Translations under genes and position numbers: made by a program
Part shown: piece by piece, positions 48,381 through 60,986 of the stretch
Layout of the letters: each line of letters begins with the position of its first letter
Position numbering within the stretch: the stretch's first letter is position 1
The notes under the pieces: generated by a model
The model's database searches: none
What the model saw: the letters and a program-made list of their open reading frames with translations, nothing else
What the model was told of the DNA's origin: nothing
Assembly: GCA_022606135.1 (NCBI GenBank)
Contig: JABYQN010000001.1
Span: 682,001-746,000, forward strand
DNA from: Fomes fomentarius
Taxonomy: Eukaryota; Basidiomycota; Agaricomycetes; Polyporales; Polyporaceae
Direction: 5' to 3'
Length of the DNA: 64,000 nucleotides

Positions 48381-49333
48381 GCATGGCTCCTGTAGCAGAG
48401 TCGCTGAACAAGTCCTATTATCACGGGGCGAAATCATACCCGATAGCTTGGGTTGCCACATAACATAGTAGCAGCATTTCTACGAGTGTAGTACTTGCCT
48501 GAAAATTCTGCCAAGTAGAAGATCAAGCATCGCCGGAATGTACGGCGTCGTCTTTTGTCTGGTATATGTCGGTCTTTCATTCCGGGTGGTTGGAAGGGTT
48601 GAACACGCTGATGGAACTTGAGCGTCGATGAAAAAGATACTAAGCGCCGTATCATCCGTGACTCCGATCATATCGGGCCGCCTTCAACATGATACTAATT
48701 TATAGCATGTCTGTCTTGAGGAGGGTGACTACCACCATCCGCAACCTGTCACTCGCCGCCACAAACCCGTAATGCGTAAAAATCAGTATTTGTATAAGGC
48801 TGCTGCGCCAGCATCATATAACCGCTCATACCGGCCATCCGTTAGTATACTGTAGGGTCACAGGGATCTTAAAGCCAACATAGGACGCCATACCATCTGA
48901 CACGCTTCATTGGACGCAGCATACTCTGGTGAGCGTCCCCACTCCATCACACGGACGTTTGCTGTATGCGAAACTGATGTAAGATTGTCGAAAAGCCAAT
49001 TCAGTATTTGCCATGAGACCGACACACTTGGGTACTGGTACGGTCTAGGACGCCATGCCATCCAGCGAAGGGCTGCTGGACGAGAGAGACGGCAGTGTGT
49101 TCTGCACCTCATGAGACCGCCGCAGTGACACGGAAACCGAGTCGCAGGTAAGTGTATTGCCTTGAAATACTGTAGCTGCGAGTGGAAACGGTATAAATAT
49201 GAGGTAGGACGTCTTCACAACCTCAAGGTGCTCACTCGACAACCTGCAGCCTACTTCACTCTCCAATACTGTCAAGGTGCGCTTTGACGTTGGCATGCTT
49301 GGGTACAGTAGACGGTACTGATCCTCTGCGTAG
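48381..49333. other. Intergenic, no gene seen
   Basis: Contains the promoter of the secreted-protein gene at 49334. No coding content recognised. Confidence 0.4.
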
Positions 49334-49877
49334 ATGCGTGCATTTGCTTTTGTTGCTGCCCTCGCTGCCCTCGCCGTGTCGCCTGTCGTGGCTGAGGGTG
49401 CTTGCCCCGGTTACAACTTCGTCCTCCAGGACCGCGGTAACTCGTGGTGTACGTCCAGTGCTTCTTGCCGATATCTTCGGCTCGGCTGACTGACCACTTC
49501 TCCGTCTACAGACATTGTCTATGATGATGCATGCAAGGGCATCATCGAGTACGTCTACACTGGCACGGACCCCTGCTCGCATGGCACGTTGCATTGCACG
49601 CCGCCGCCGACCACGATCGACAGAGTGCTGGTGAGCGGACTCTGGTGAGTACCTCGCACAGCACGTACCGGCGGGCATGCTGCTTACTTCCTGCTTGTGC
49701 CACGATGATCGACTATGTAGGTATGCCTGCCGCGGTGATCCGGCCGCAGGGTCGTGCGATGGGCACGCGAACACTTGGTGCTGCCGCAACGATGGTCGCC
49801 GGGAGCTTGAGGAAGGTGAGGTGGCGGCTGTGTACAACTCCACCACGGGTGGGTTCACGTTCGAAAAGGATGTGTAA
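49334..49877 (+). CDS. Small secreted cysteine-rich protein
   Basis: Three exons with introns at about 49449-49511 and 49645-49720 give about 133 residues. Signal peptide MRAFAFVAALAALAVSPVVA. Eight cysteines in the mature part, ending in a CC doublet: ACPGY, DACKG, PCSHG, LHCTP, YACRG, SCDGH, WCCRN. Order and spacing differ from the tandem pair at 31-34 kb, so it is a separate family. No domain recognised; likely extracellular. Confidence 0.75.
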
Positions 49878-50945
49878 GAGGTATCCTTGGGTCCTTCCTC
49901 GGGTCATAGTATTATGTAGTGTCTCGCTGGACTGGTGGACTCCGTTGCTCTTGATTTCGAATGATTACTAGATTCATGACATCGATCTACGTCTGAGGGG
50001 GAGAACCAGAGAGCGAGTTCGCTGAGGACAGTCAAACCTCACACGCATTCAATTATGAATCATTGATCATACCATCATAACTTTCCCAGCAGTCATCAAT
50101 ACATGCATGCACTGTGTGGCCCAGGCGGGCTCCGACTCGTCTGGCATTGATCACTACTCAGAATCATTCCCTAGTCGTCGGCCATGCCAAATGATCACTA
50201 CGCGCCTCAGAGGTCGTAAAAGGTCATATATAATGTCGGTCTTTTGCCACTTTACGACCCAAAGTCGAAGTTTGTTCGGCAGTGGTGATTGGATCGTATA
50301 TTTGGAGAGCTCCGCGAACCCGACTTATTGTGCACATAAGTACAATCAGTATAGGCGCTACTGCTGGTTGCTATTTGTGGCTGTTTGTATGCAGGCGCTT
50401 CTCACATGCAGACCCTCGGCGCTTTGAACTTGGTTCATTTTTCGTCCACTCTTGAGTCTCCTGTCTGGGTGCAGCTTGCTTGATTCTCGTGTGCTCTGTG
50501 CTCCCATTATGACTGTGTCTATTTATCTGGTTCTGGCCATACTCATCTTGGTCTGGTCTCTAGTGAATATGCTCGGCTAGGATCTGCTGCCATGTTATGG
50601 TCCTCCGTTGCTCCGTCACTCCATGCACTGGTTACCTGGGGTCTCTTCGTGGATTCATACAGGTATGTCATATCTTTTTGCATCTATGGTCCCCTGCCTC
50701 AAGGTGTGTGGTTGCTATAGCCTTTCCTTGTTTGTCAGCCGGCTCCCATCTCACATGCTGCTTCGAGCCCGCCTGGCCCTCTTTGTCTTATCCAGGTCAT
50801 AGTCATCTCCCCCAGGGATTCTCGCAATCCGCTTCCCTGTCACAAATGTACGTCGCAAATGTATCTAGTGGGCAGAGGACTGACAGGAGCATTGAACAGC
50901 TCCATGGTGGCCCCACTTCACCACCACCCCGCCCCGCCCCGCTCC

Positions 50946-51021
50946 GTGGCTCTTCTTTGAGAGTGCGCCCCTGACGTGTGTGATTGCTTGCATCACACCG
51001 CCGCTCTCAAAGAAGAGCCAC
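50946..51021. repeat. Perfect 18-bp inverted repeat with nested 7-bp stem
   Basis: GTGGCTCTTCTTTGAGAG (50946-50963) is matched by its exact complement at 51004-51021. Inside the 40-nt loop, GTGTGAT and ATCACAC form a second stem around TGCTTGC. Could be a tiny foldback element, a cruciform or a small-RNA precursor. Confidence 0.85.
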
Positions 51022-52223
51022 TGGATGATTGTGGTGCATTTGGATCTCTGCCACGTTGTCGTGACTCGTGTCCGTGGTAGGTAAGTGTCCTTCTCGGGGA
51101 AGGCGCTGAGGACTGCGACAGTTGTCAATCTATAGTAAGTGCTTGCACCACCTGCACTGGCCTCCTTTGCATACACCACGCCATCTAGCAGTCAGGCAAG
51201 ACCCCACGAGTGCCACCGACCCTGGCCTACTGCCAACTAACAAAGTCGTAGTCCCAACGTATATACTGCCCTGTATGCTACGACACTTAATATATATTCA
51301 TGCTATGCATCTTAGATGCCTCCTTGAGGGCATTGTTACAGGTGTGGCTGCATGCAGTGGAGCAATGCATGCAAGGGATCACATGCTGGAGGGAACCCGA
51401 CACCCACTGAGAACTTAAGTGGGGAAATATACGTCTTACGGGCGCTGCGGAAAGTCGCGAAAGGGAAAGTTTCTATGTCAAAAACCCGGTACAGAACTTC
51501 GACCTTACATCGGGTATTTTACGCGGCGCTAAAGCCCCCAAAACCGTCAATTCTGACACTTCTTATGGTAGAACTGGCATGTCATTTTTCGCGACTATCT
51601 GGGCGCGCAGTGGATTGGTTGTAACAATGAAAAAAATCTTTAGATGACGGGGCACAGATTGCCGCTTGGGCGCTAGTTCTGTAGTCCCCTGTGTGCAAAA
51701 AGTGCTGCATGAGCGGTCCGGGACTGCCAGCGTCTCAGGAAAAGCCTAGACCTTGTCCTGGTATCTCTCGCCTTGAGTCGAAGATGCATGAATCTAGTCC
51801 CTTCCTATCAATCCATGCTCACACTCGTCATCAATACAACGATACGTTCGAGAAGACCTAGGCTGTGAGCAGGTTGATTGGACGACATGAGGCGTACAGA
51901 ACGCCTAGACCATGATCTACCATGGCCTACTGGGCGCGGAGTCGAGACCCGACTCTGAAAGCTCGAACAGGATTGAAGATGAGGGATAGGGCATATGGTA
52001 ATAGTTCAATGGTACGTTCACTTTAGATGCAGCGCCGTGCAGCAGGAATTTGCGGCCGAGACTGGTCGAGGCGGGACCAATGGGAACGAATTGCGTCTAT
52101 CGACTTCCAGCCACTGTCCATTGTTCCTGCTCGTCCCGCTTTCGACAGTTCCAGGATGGCTCCACTCCCTTCTCAGCAATGCCTTTTGCTCTTCTGTTCG
52201 GGTTTGCACAGCATCCTCCAGCC

Positions 52224-52230
52224 TATATAA
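52224..52230 (+). promoter_or_regulatory. TATA box of alcohol dehydrogenase
   Basis: TATATAA, 55 bp upstream of the ATG at 52285. Confidence 0.65.
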
Positions 52231-52284
52231 GCCAGGTGCTATCCGCCCAACTCCTTCATCGATCCCCCATCGCTCTACACCACA

Positions 52285-53644
52285 ATGGCTCCTCAGTATA
52301 ACATCCCCAAGACCCAGAAGGCGGCGATCGTCGAGAAGAGTGACGCCCCCCTCCACGTCGTCGACAATCACCCCGTCAAACAGGCATCGGAGCTCGCACC
52401 CGGCGAGTGTCTCGTCGAGCTCGACTGCTCTGGTGTCTGCCACACTGACCTCCACGCTCGCAACAACGACTGGCCAATCCCCGCAAAGCTTCCCCTCATT
52501 GGCGGACATGAGGTTCTTGCTACATCTTCTCCCGTGGCTACTTGTGATACTTATGTACCATCATTCCTAGGGTGTTGGCCGGGTAGTCGCTATCGGAGAG
52601 CACACCCAGAACTCGCCAGTCAAGATTGGCGAGCGTGTGGGCATCAAGTGGCTCGCGTACTCTTGCCTTGACTGCGAGCCATGCCGTAAAGGCCTGGAGC
52701 AGAGTGAGGGCTATTTTTGCTATATGATGTCATGCTAGCTCATATGCCCATCATTAGGCTGTCTCCATGGCCAATACAGTGGCTTCACCGTCGATGGCAC
52801 TTTCTCTCAATACGTCGTCTCCTGGGTCACACACGTCACCCCCATTCCGGACCAACTCCCGTCTGCAGAGGCTGCATCCATCTTGTGTGCTGTCAGCCGC
52901 GCATTTCCTTGTCTCTCGTCATCCGTCAACTGACTATATGCACTCTCTTTTTAGGGTGTCACCGTATACCGGGCAATCAAGTACTCGAACACGAAAATCG
53001 GCGACTGGATCGTCCTCCCCGGTGCAGGAGGAGGTCTCGGTCACCTTGCGATTCAGTACGCTAACGCAATGGGCCTTCGTGTCGTCGCAGTCGGTACGTC
53101 CTCTCTACTAGCTCCTGAACCCATCCAACTGACACATCCACAGACACCGGCGCTGAGAAAAAGGCGCTCTGTCTCCGCCTCGGCGCAGAGAAGTGGATCG
53201 ACTTCCGCGAGACAAAGGATCTCGTCAAGGACATTATCGAGGCCACGGACGGCTACGGTGCGCATGCTGCGGTCGTCACCGCCGCGAACTCGCAGGCCTA
53301 CGCACAGGCGATCGACTACCTCCGTATGGGTGGCACGCTCATGGTTGTCGGTCTGCCCTCTCGCGCCAGCCTCAGCGCGGACATCTTCTTCACCGTCGCG
53401 AAGAGCATCAGTATCATCGGCTCGTACGTCGGTAATCGCCAGGACGCGCGGGAGGCGCTTGATATCGCCGCGAGGGGCAAGGTTAAGTGCCATTATGTGT
53501 TGAAGCCGCTCTCGGCGCTCGCTGAGTACGTGCACCTTAACTTAGTGTGTGATCAGATGCTGATATGGGGTTGACAATAGGACATATGAAGGTCTCGCGA
53601 AGGGCGAGGTCGTCGGCCGTGTCGTTCTCGACATGAAGCAGTAG
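52285..53644 (+). CDS. Zinc-dependent alcohol dehydrogenase
   Basis: Several exons joining to about 350 residues. Catalytic zinc site [10 protein letters not shown] and GGHE|GVGRV; structural zinc cysteines in [19 protein letters not shown]-binding Rossmann segment [17 protein letters not shown]; then [31 protein letters not shown] and a C-terminus [14 protein letters not shown] at TAG 53642-53644. This is the yeast ADH1-type tetrameric enzyme that reduces acetaldehyde to ethanol or oxidises it back. The CDS starts [17 protein letters not shown]. The first intron uses a weak donor (GAG|GTTCTT). A proximal TATA box suggests strong regulated expression. Confidence 0.93.
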
Positions 53645-54200
53645 AATCGCAATCTCGACAATCCAACGGAAACATCAATGCGCCTTCCCACCTTCTAGCA
53701 TACCGCCTCGGACTTTATCGCACTACCCTAGCGATGTAATATCACACCTGCCTGCTGCCATGGCCGATCTTACCACCTTGTAGACTTATACCGCTGTTAG
53801 ATGTTGTACTCATAATGGCAAATCCCGTTCCAGGATGACACGTTCGGCAACGTGACTTGAGCGAATACTACATTTGACAAGACGCTCCCATCGAGACTCC
53901 ACTAGCACAGGCTCCCACGTCCTCCTTGGGTACGGCCGTCAAATTCGAGCCCCCAATCAGGTCTCGCGAAATTGAGTCTGCACATCAATGGTAAGCCCTC
54001 GAACACTGAACGCCTTTGTCACAGTCTGACTTCGTTTGTGTAGTTCCATATAGGTTGATTATTTGGCGATTCACTGATGCCACTCACAAAGACAATCGCA
54101 AGGAAAGAACAATGCAAACGCTGGCAGATAAGATCAGGCATGTGCACACGTACGTCGCCACTTCCGAGTCATTCTTCTCTACCACTACCCTCGTCTTGCT
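53645..54200. other. Intergenic, no gene seen
   Basis: Between the dehydrogenase and the F-box-like gene. No recognised content. Confidence 0.4.
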
Positions 54201-55552
54201 ATGCCACCTGATTATCCGGAAGACATCGTCTCACTGATCGTCGACGCTGTCGCCGACGCTCGCCGCGAGGATACCATTATCCAGGCTCTCCGGGTGTTCA
54301 ATGGAAAACTCGACAATGACGATCACAATCACAACTCGGGACTTCTTTCCTGCGCCCTCGTCTCCCGCGACTTTCTCCGGAGAACTCGCTTCCAACTCTA
54401 TAGCAACCCCGAGATCAGAGCACAAGATCGTCTGGCGCAATTTGCTCGTACCACTGGACAATCCCCGGAGCTCGCATCTCTGGTGCAGAGTCTCAGAATC
54501 ATTCTGCCCGAGGACATCACAGACGACGAAGTCCCAGCCCTCTCTCATGCCGCAAAGCAGATGGTCAACTTCAGGAAGCTCGTGATCTACCCGCACACAG
54601 TCATGCCTGGACAAATATTCCGTCCGGCGTCTCTGGTACGGACGCTGAGCGCCTTTTCGGCATGCGCCTCGATGCAGACGATCCTTCTGCGCTGGTGGCA
54701 GTTCTCTAGCTGCACGGCACTGGTCGAGGCCTTGCAGCTGTTCTGCCAGCACCGGGGGTTGCGCCATCTATCCCTGTCGAGTTCCGGCATCGACGATCCT
54801 GACACGCCGCTGTCTCTGCAGGGAGACAGCCCCGGGCCGTTGGGGTTGCAGGAAGTGACGGTATGTGGCAGGTGGAAACCTTTCTTCTCAGAGTTGAGAG
54901 TCCATGAGTATTGACGTGTGCCCGGCCGAATGGCACCCACCCATATGTCTATGTCCCCACCACTAGCTCGGCGCGAACCACTGCACCGAGCGCATTCTAC
55001 CCCTGTTCGGGAGCAACCTGCGCAAGCTATCCATTGGCCACCCCGTCTACCCTAGAAGGGGCAATTGGAAAGGTCTGTTTGTTTACATAGCCGCCGGATG
55101 ACCCTTCCGTCCGTCCGGCGGATACACTCATCTTCCTCTCTCCAGGGATCTCCGCCCTCACCGGACTCAGAACGCTCGTCCTCAGCACGTCCGAGCTGGA
55201 ATGGCCGGTCATGGATGTCATACCACTCGTGCGCGCCCGTGGTCTTCGACAGCTCACACTCAAGTATCAGCACCGAGCCACCGTGACTGGCGGGGGGGAC
55301 ACAGCCAATCCGAGTGCGCTCCTGGCACGGCTCGACAAGATGCTTTCCGGCCCTGCGTTCTCCGCTCTTGAAGTGTTCACGTTCCACGTCTACGCCAGTG
55401 CCAAGGAATCGGACGACGGGCACGAGCGCTGGTCGAAGGAGGGGGACAGTCACCTCCCTCTATGCCGCCAACGCGGCATCCTCGTCTTTCGTGTGTCGAA
55501 GGTAGTACGCTGTGGCCGTTTGGCGTGCTCTGGTGCTCAACTACGAGGCTGA
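54201..55552 (+). CDS. F-box-like protein with leucine-rich tail
   Basis: Begins MPPDYPEDIVSLIVDAVADARR, then LLSCALVSRDFLRRTRFQLYSNPEI, the diverged F-box arrangement common in agaricomycetes, with an insertion between the two halves. The rest has irregular leucine-rich repeats (LVQSLRIILPEDI, LRHLSLSSSGIDDP, LGLQEVTVCG, LRTLVLSTSELEW, LRQLTLKYQH). Introns: one ending at about 54967 with an uncertain donor, and one at about 55074-55145 after GNWK. Predicted SCF adaptor with unknown target. It is not closely similar to the duplicated F-box gene. The 3' end after RWSKEGDSH may contain another intron. Confidence 0.7.
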
Positions 55553-56940
55553 CGAGCTTTGTCTATAGTTGACGATTTAGTGGAGACGGGCGTTGCTTCG
55601 AAGCTGTGATGGTTGGTTATACATAGGGCCTCCGTATGGTTTCGACTTCGTTCCAATACACCATACACTGCCGATGCAACAGTAGCGTGCCTCGATTATC
55701 ATATGCATCATGCGCAAAAGCCCACGATAGATACACCAGTGCTGGATCGGAATCGGCTCTACGCTGGTGTGCCCTGAAGCATGCGCGATTGCTGGTGACC
55801 CCGTGTCACGGGGAGAAGCTACGAGGAAAGCTCGCTGGACTGGCATCCAAGTGGAGCGCGCAGTCCTTTTACTTACTTACTATCATCCGACGACCGTCCT
55901 GGCATATTGAAGCTCAGGCATGTGACAGCCGATCGAATAAGGCTGTTATCAATGTCCTGCGGTGGACATACTAAATCTGACGACGTGAGCAAAATGAGAA
56001 CCCGATTCTCCTCCGACCGAATAAGGGCCCTCTGACGCGTGACGTGTGACAAGTGTGTCGCACTCGCCGACCTGGTCGAGTTTTCGCAGGCGAACATCAG
56101 CTGTGGCGATGTGGGTTGGCGCGCGCCCAATGTCTTCGACCAGGTCATATGTAGCAGAAAGAACTCGTCCGCGTGACGGAAGAAGTGCCATGGGACACTG
56201 CGGAACAGGTGACCGCTCGTCGCGTTGGGTACCCTACATAGGGCAGAGAGTGAGTGACAGTGGAGGACGGTTAAGTCTGTGAATGCATAGGAAGAGCTGC
56301 TTGTTACTGTCTCGTATAGTGTTTCGGATGCACGGCGTTGCCATGATGGGGGGTTCTACGTCAGTACACTTTGTGAAAGGGGATAAGGATAGGGAAGAAG
56401 CATAGACAGTACTACCCATAGTAAATGCACGAGGTTATTTTGTGGCAACACAGATATCAGCGACACATAGTTCAATTCACACACGAGAGACAGGAACGAG
56501 ACGATATACCACTGCGGTTGCTTTACTCAGCCTATGTCCAATCATCTTGCCCATCTTGCCCATCGCTTTCCGACACCACCGTGGCAGAGGCTCGGTTCGA
56601 CTGGCTGCTTTGCTGACTTGTGTTCCGAACATCGTCACAAGAGCAGAAACAGGCAAATCAGGTAGAAGTGACTAAGTCACAGACTAGTGGGAGATCGTCG
56701 TGTCGAGCACTGCACGAGACTTCCGTTGAAAGATCAGCACAGGTTTATTCCCACCAGATGCGAGCTTACCTGAACCTGCTTGTGAACAACCAAGATTTCA
56801 TGGCGAACGAGCAGAGACAACCAAGTTATTGCCAAGAAGTAGATGAAACTATGTCCGACGTGAGCACGAAAGCATGCTATACACAGCCAATGTACTGACC
56901 TGCATCAAGATTGAGGAACAAGAAGCAACATGCGCCACGA
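55553..56940. other. Intergenic, no gene seen
   Basis: No recognisable gene. Short frames only. Confidence 0.4.
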
Positions 56941-58074
56941 TCACCACCCTTCCACCATCTCGAGCAGCAACTTCGGTAGGATTCTACCGTTGAGTTGGTC
57001 TAGAGTGCGATCAAGGCCTTTGTGCGACCCTGGCTGGTACTCGTCCCAGCTGCCAAACAACTGTTGCCATGTCCAATTCCCTTGAACACGCACGTACTGG
57101 CCAGGAAGCGCCGGGTCATCGCCCATGATCTTCAGCGGGAAGCCATTGTTGATACTTCCAGTAAGGAGAGCATTCATGTTCGTGATTGCGAGCTCCTTCA
57201 CCTGCCGACTCTGGAACATCACATTGGAGCGGTAGAGGTGCACGGAGGTGAGATAGGATAGGTCGCCTGCGCCGTTGACCATGAACTTGAGCGGAACGAC
57301 GCCCAATGACTCCGGGTCGGACGCGGTTCGCTGTTCCAGGCTCGCCCGGTGCGGCTCCCAGCGCACCCAGGCCTGCCTAAACGTCTCGTCTTCGGCGAAC
57401 ATGCGGTCGAGGGTGTGGAACTCGTGGCGTACGATCCGGAACGTACGAGAGGAGTCGCGTCGCGGTGCAGTACCCTGGGAGCGGTCCACTTCGAGCTGGT
57501 ACTGCAGCAACTTGGGCGGATTCTGCAGCCAGTCGGTGTTGCCCGCTTCTTCGATGGCGTGAACTTTGACGAGGTTGTGGAATGCGTACATGTGCGCATT
57601 CACGAACTTCATCAGCGCTTCTTGGAACGATCCTGCAGATGAGAAGCCGAGAGCTTGACAGACGACGTTTGTGGCTGCAGACGTGGGCTCGTCACGGCAT
57701 CTGACCCTGTCCAGAGGAGAGTTCAGTAGACCAGGACCCATGCCAATGGCTGATACACACCGATGTTCCGCCCATGCTGCCTTCTGGCACTCTCTGCTGC
57801 AATACAGAGCGGTGTTGCACCTTTTGCATCTGTTCAATTGACGACGTAGCGCCCCAGCCGGAGCAGTGCTTGGATCGTAGTAACATTGGAAGTAGTCTCG
57901 GCTCCAGACGTCTACAGGTCTCTTCAGAACAGCTTCGCTACGCTCCGCGTGACGGATCTTGAGCCAATTCTCACGGGGGAAGGAGGAGGCGCGCGTTCTG
58001 AAGAGACCTGTAGAACGTCTGGTGTCTTTCGGGCTCGGAACGTCGATCCGTGACATCGGAGGGGACCGGGTCAC
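56941..58074 (-). CDS. MYND-type zinc finger protein
   Basis: Single exon, 377 residues, MTRSPPMSRIDVPSP to VEGW. The finger at about residues 62-106 reads FQCYYDPS...NRCKRCNTALYCSRECQKAAWAEHRC: the CxxC, CxxxC and HxxxC parts are present, but the first pair is CxxD instead of CxxC. The remainder has no known domain (MYAFHNLVKVHAIEEAG, LGVVPLKFMVNG, SINNGFPLKIMGDDPALPGQYVRV), a layout seen in expanded agaricomycete MYND families. MYND fingers bind proline-rich peptides. The 5' part of the CDS holds a near-perfect inverted repeat. A fragment of a relative lies at 41961-42081. Confidence 0.82.
   Translation of the reverse strand: MTRSPPMSRIDVPSPKDTRRSTGLFRTRASSFPRENWLKIRHAERSEAVLKRPVDVWSRDYFQCYYDPSTAPAGALRRQLNRCKRCNTALYCSRECQKAAWAEHRCVSAIGMGPGLLNSPLDRVRCRDEPTSAATNVVCQALGFSSAGSFQEALMKFVNAHMYAFHNLVKVHAIEEAGNTDWLQNPPKLLQYQLEVDRSQGTAPRRDSSRTFRIVRHEFHTLDRMFAEDETFRQAWVRWEPHRASLEQRTASDPESLGVVPLKFMVNGAGDLSYLTSVHLYRSNVMFQSRQVKELAITNMNALLTGSINNGFPLKIMGDDPALPGQYVRVQGNWTWQQLFGSWDEYQPGSHKGLDRTLDQLNGRILPKLLLEMVEGW
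57904..58022. repeat. Inverted repeat inside the MYND coding sequence
   Basis: 57904-57930 and 57995-58022 are complementary over 27 bp with a single inserted base in the second arm; the loop is 64 nt. Both arms are translated (near residues 20-29 and 49-57). Confidence 0.8.
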
Positions 58075-60818
58075 CAGGATGTCACGTCACTGTTACCCCA
58101 GGTACTGTTTAGTACTTACTTAAGTACGCTTGTATACATGCATAGACTCCTTCAAGTAACATGCTTGACTCACATGGACGACGAATACTGATACTTGGCT
58201 GCATCTAGTGACGACTCTACGCTCCTGAAGAGGATTTCGCCCCTTTCCTACTGACACGACCTCCCCTCCTCCGGCCTGCGCTTTTCGACAGACAGATGCA
58301 TTGCGGGACCAATTACCAGATGGGGAAACCGAACTAAGGGTTATGACAGTCCTGCTTCCATGATTTGTCCCAGCAATGTAGCTTGAGTCGAGAGCATGCC
58401 ACATTCCGCAAGGTCGAGCTGCTCCTCGTGCGGTGTAGTAAGTCCTTTGCTTAATCTCCTTCTGTCATGCATGATGAATGGCTGCAAAGTTATATTTGTA
58501 TTCTTCATGGGTGCGCGTGCACGGCAAGAAGAGGGCTTGCTGCTTCTCATGCATCTCATGTGTGATGTTACGAGTCTGGTTACCATACACGGTAGTGTAA
58601 CAGGCTGACTAATCTGCACGTGCTGTGACTCTGTCACGGATTGACGAAATCGCCCCGAAATGCACCAGACCTTCTGGAGACCAGAGCGGCGAGCGCTATC
58701 CTCCAGAAGGTGTGGGAACGAGACTACATTGGAAGCAATATCTGAGCGATACTAGAGGGGTTGAACTCTCTGCAGCGGCTGACATCTCAGTAGATTTTTT
58801 CAGCAGACGATATTGGTGGAGAGTGCTGACTTGGTCACAGGTCAGGGCCGTTTGCGACCAGGCTGACTCTGAGACGCTCATGCAACGGATGCTCGGCCCC
58901 TGTGGTCCGACCATTCCGACCAATTGATCCTGGTCCGCGTTTAATTCGACTGAAACGCCTGGCTACAGTCTCTGCTCCACCACGTTCTGTCTCCAGTCGA
59001 CCGCGCGGAACGCGAGTGACTTCTATGGCGGCAGTGTACATCGCACTTGTGTGGCTACCCCGACCACAAGACTACTAGGAAGGAGGAAGACTCCCCACCA
59101 GTCCACTGAGGGTATACAATTCGAGTTGGACCGTGTTCTACTGCAGTACGAGATGCCAGAAAGAAGGCTCACAAGTGAGTACCAGACATCATCACCCTTT
59201 TGCCAGCCAGTCAATTGCCGACTAGAGTCAAGTGTCTGGACATCGCAAAGTGGATAGCGAGTGACTGGGATTGTGACGGCAAAGCAAGGCCTGTCGGATT
59301 TGGATCTCTTTACCAGCTCAAGGAGGCAGCTCGTCAGAGCCTATGACTTTGCGTTTCAAGGACTCGAGGGTGCTGCTGAATGGACTTGAACCCCAAGGTA
59401 CTCCCCCTCTATCTCCAAAAGATAGTATCGAGTTGCACCGAAACCCTTCCCGTGCGTTCAGCTCTACGCCATGGCCAAACTCTACTCGACCAGTATCAAC
59501 GCCACGTACCCTCTCCGTCCTTCGAGCTTGGAGGGGCAGAGCTACCTCACTGGATTGCCAGGACGGTATACATGCACGAACAGAAGCTGACCGTTGCTCT
59601 CCATGGGAAACCTACCGGTGGGATTTGCACAAAAGTCTGAACTACGATACCATTCGACGAGGTTACACCCACGATGCCACTGATGTCACTACTCCGACGC
59701 GGTATGGTAAGCTTGATCCTCGTTCCCTGGTACGCTCTTTGCTATGGCGATTCTGTCAAGCTTGCTCACATGTGCATAGGTGATGTCTGTACAGAGTTGT
59801 GAAGCTATGTAGCTTTGCGAAATTCTGTGCCGCACAATCAATTCCTACAGTATGGGTATATTCAACGTATTAAGCGCTCAGACTCTGAAAGTATTCTACG
59901 AAACATTTCCCATTCGCGCCCACTCCGAGTCAGACCACTGCGTTTTGCGATGATCGCAAGGTAACAGTCAAGTTGTAAATAATGTTCTTGTAGCCCACTC
60001 TGAGCATGCCCGAAGCCTCCATACTTGAACCCACTGTTATGTGATGCACAGATGGAGGCAAGTGTTCAATCTAGAGCTGCAGCTCGCCGCAAGCGCGGTC
60101 TTTTCCCGTCAGCCTCACTATCTCCTGCATTATACATGCACACACCTCGAACTCTTTCTCTATTAAGACATTGACATCTACCATCCGTGGCACTTCAGAT
60201 GTTACACGAGTAGTCGTAGCCAGTTCACTTACTGAAACAGAATCGAAACAGGATGTTAAGCGGTTGGTACTGGCAGCACAGGATGCTAGAAGACTAAACT
60301 CCGTCTCGTCGCATCTCTCGCGGTGCCAAGTTGAACCGCGCAATTCCGCGACTTCAATATGCGCGGACTCGCATCTCGCGCTGACAGAAAAGTGCAAAGC
60401 ACAGGTCGCACGCTCCCCCCGCCGAAGCCCTTTGTACTCTCAGCGAATGGGTGCCATCTTATGCATATGTCTGGTAAATGTGCAATATCAAGGAAGCTCA
60501 ATACTAGTCTCTGAAAGATTATCAAGGTGACGTCCAGAGGCATCTGAAGTTGGCGATCAGGGATGGTGCATGGCCTTCGGTCTGCCTCTGAAAGTCACTC
60601 GCCCTGCCCGATGGTCCCTAGATGATCCCCAACTGCTTGTCGAACAGAGGGACAAACTATCAAGTAAGCCCACAATATTGGGCTTCCCCGACTGTTCTGG
60701 CACGTTTCATCATTCTCCCGTTCATTTGGATGATGCGAAGATGAAGGTGGTGGTTTAGCATAGAACCTGCATTTTTCGTGAGTCTTAGGACTTGAACACA
60801 ATGAAATAGCGAGCCTGT
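58075..60818. other. Gene-poor region, right end is diverged duplication
   Basis: No intact gene. An 11-bp inverted repeat (ACCTTCTGGAG / CTCCAGAAGGT) lies at 58669-58711. From about 60400 the reverse strand resembles the 3' side of the left F-box gene (46443-46900) at low identity. Confidence 0.45.
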
Positions 60819-60986
60819 GAAACGCGTTTCTTCTGATTGAGACGGGTGAACCACGATGGCCATACTGCACGTAAGTAAATACCATCTATACAGGTAATGG
60901 ATATCCGTAACGCTCTCTTCCGTCGTTCGTCAGCTGACAAAATTCTGGGTCGGAATGTTTTCATCTAGGGCAAACGTCGAGGAAGC

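Larger units (their letters stand above)
49878..52284. other. Long intergenic region with a hairpin
   Basis: About 2.4 kb with no recognisable gene. Holds the perfect hairpin at 50946-51021 beside a CCCCG-rich run. The right end is the promoter of the alcohol dehydrogenase. Confidence 0.45.
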
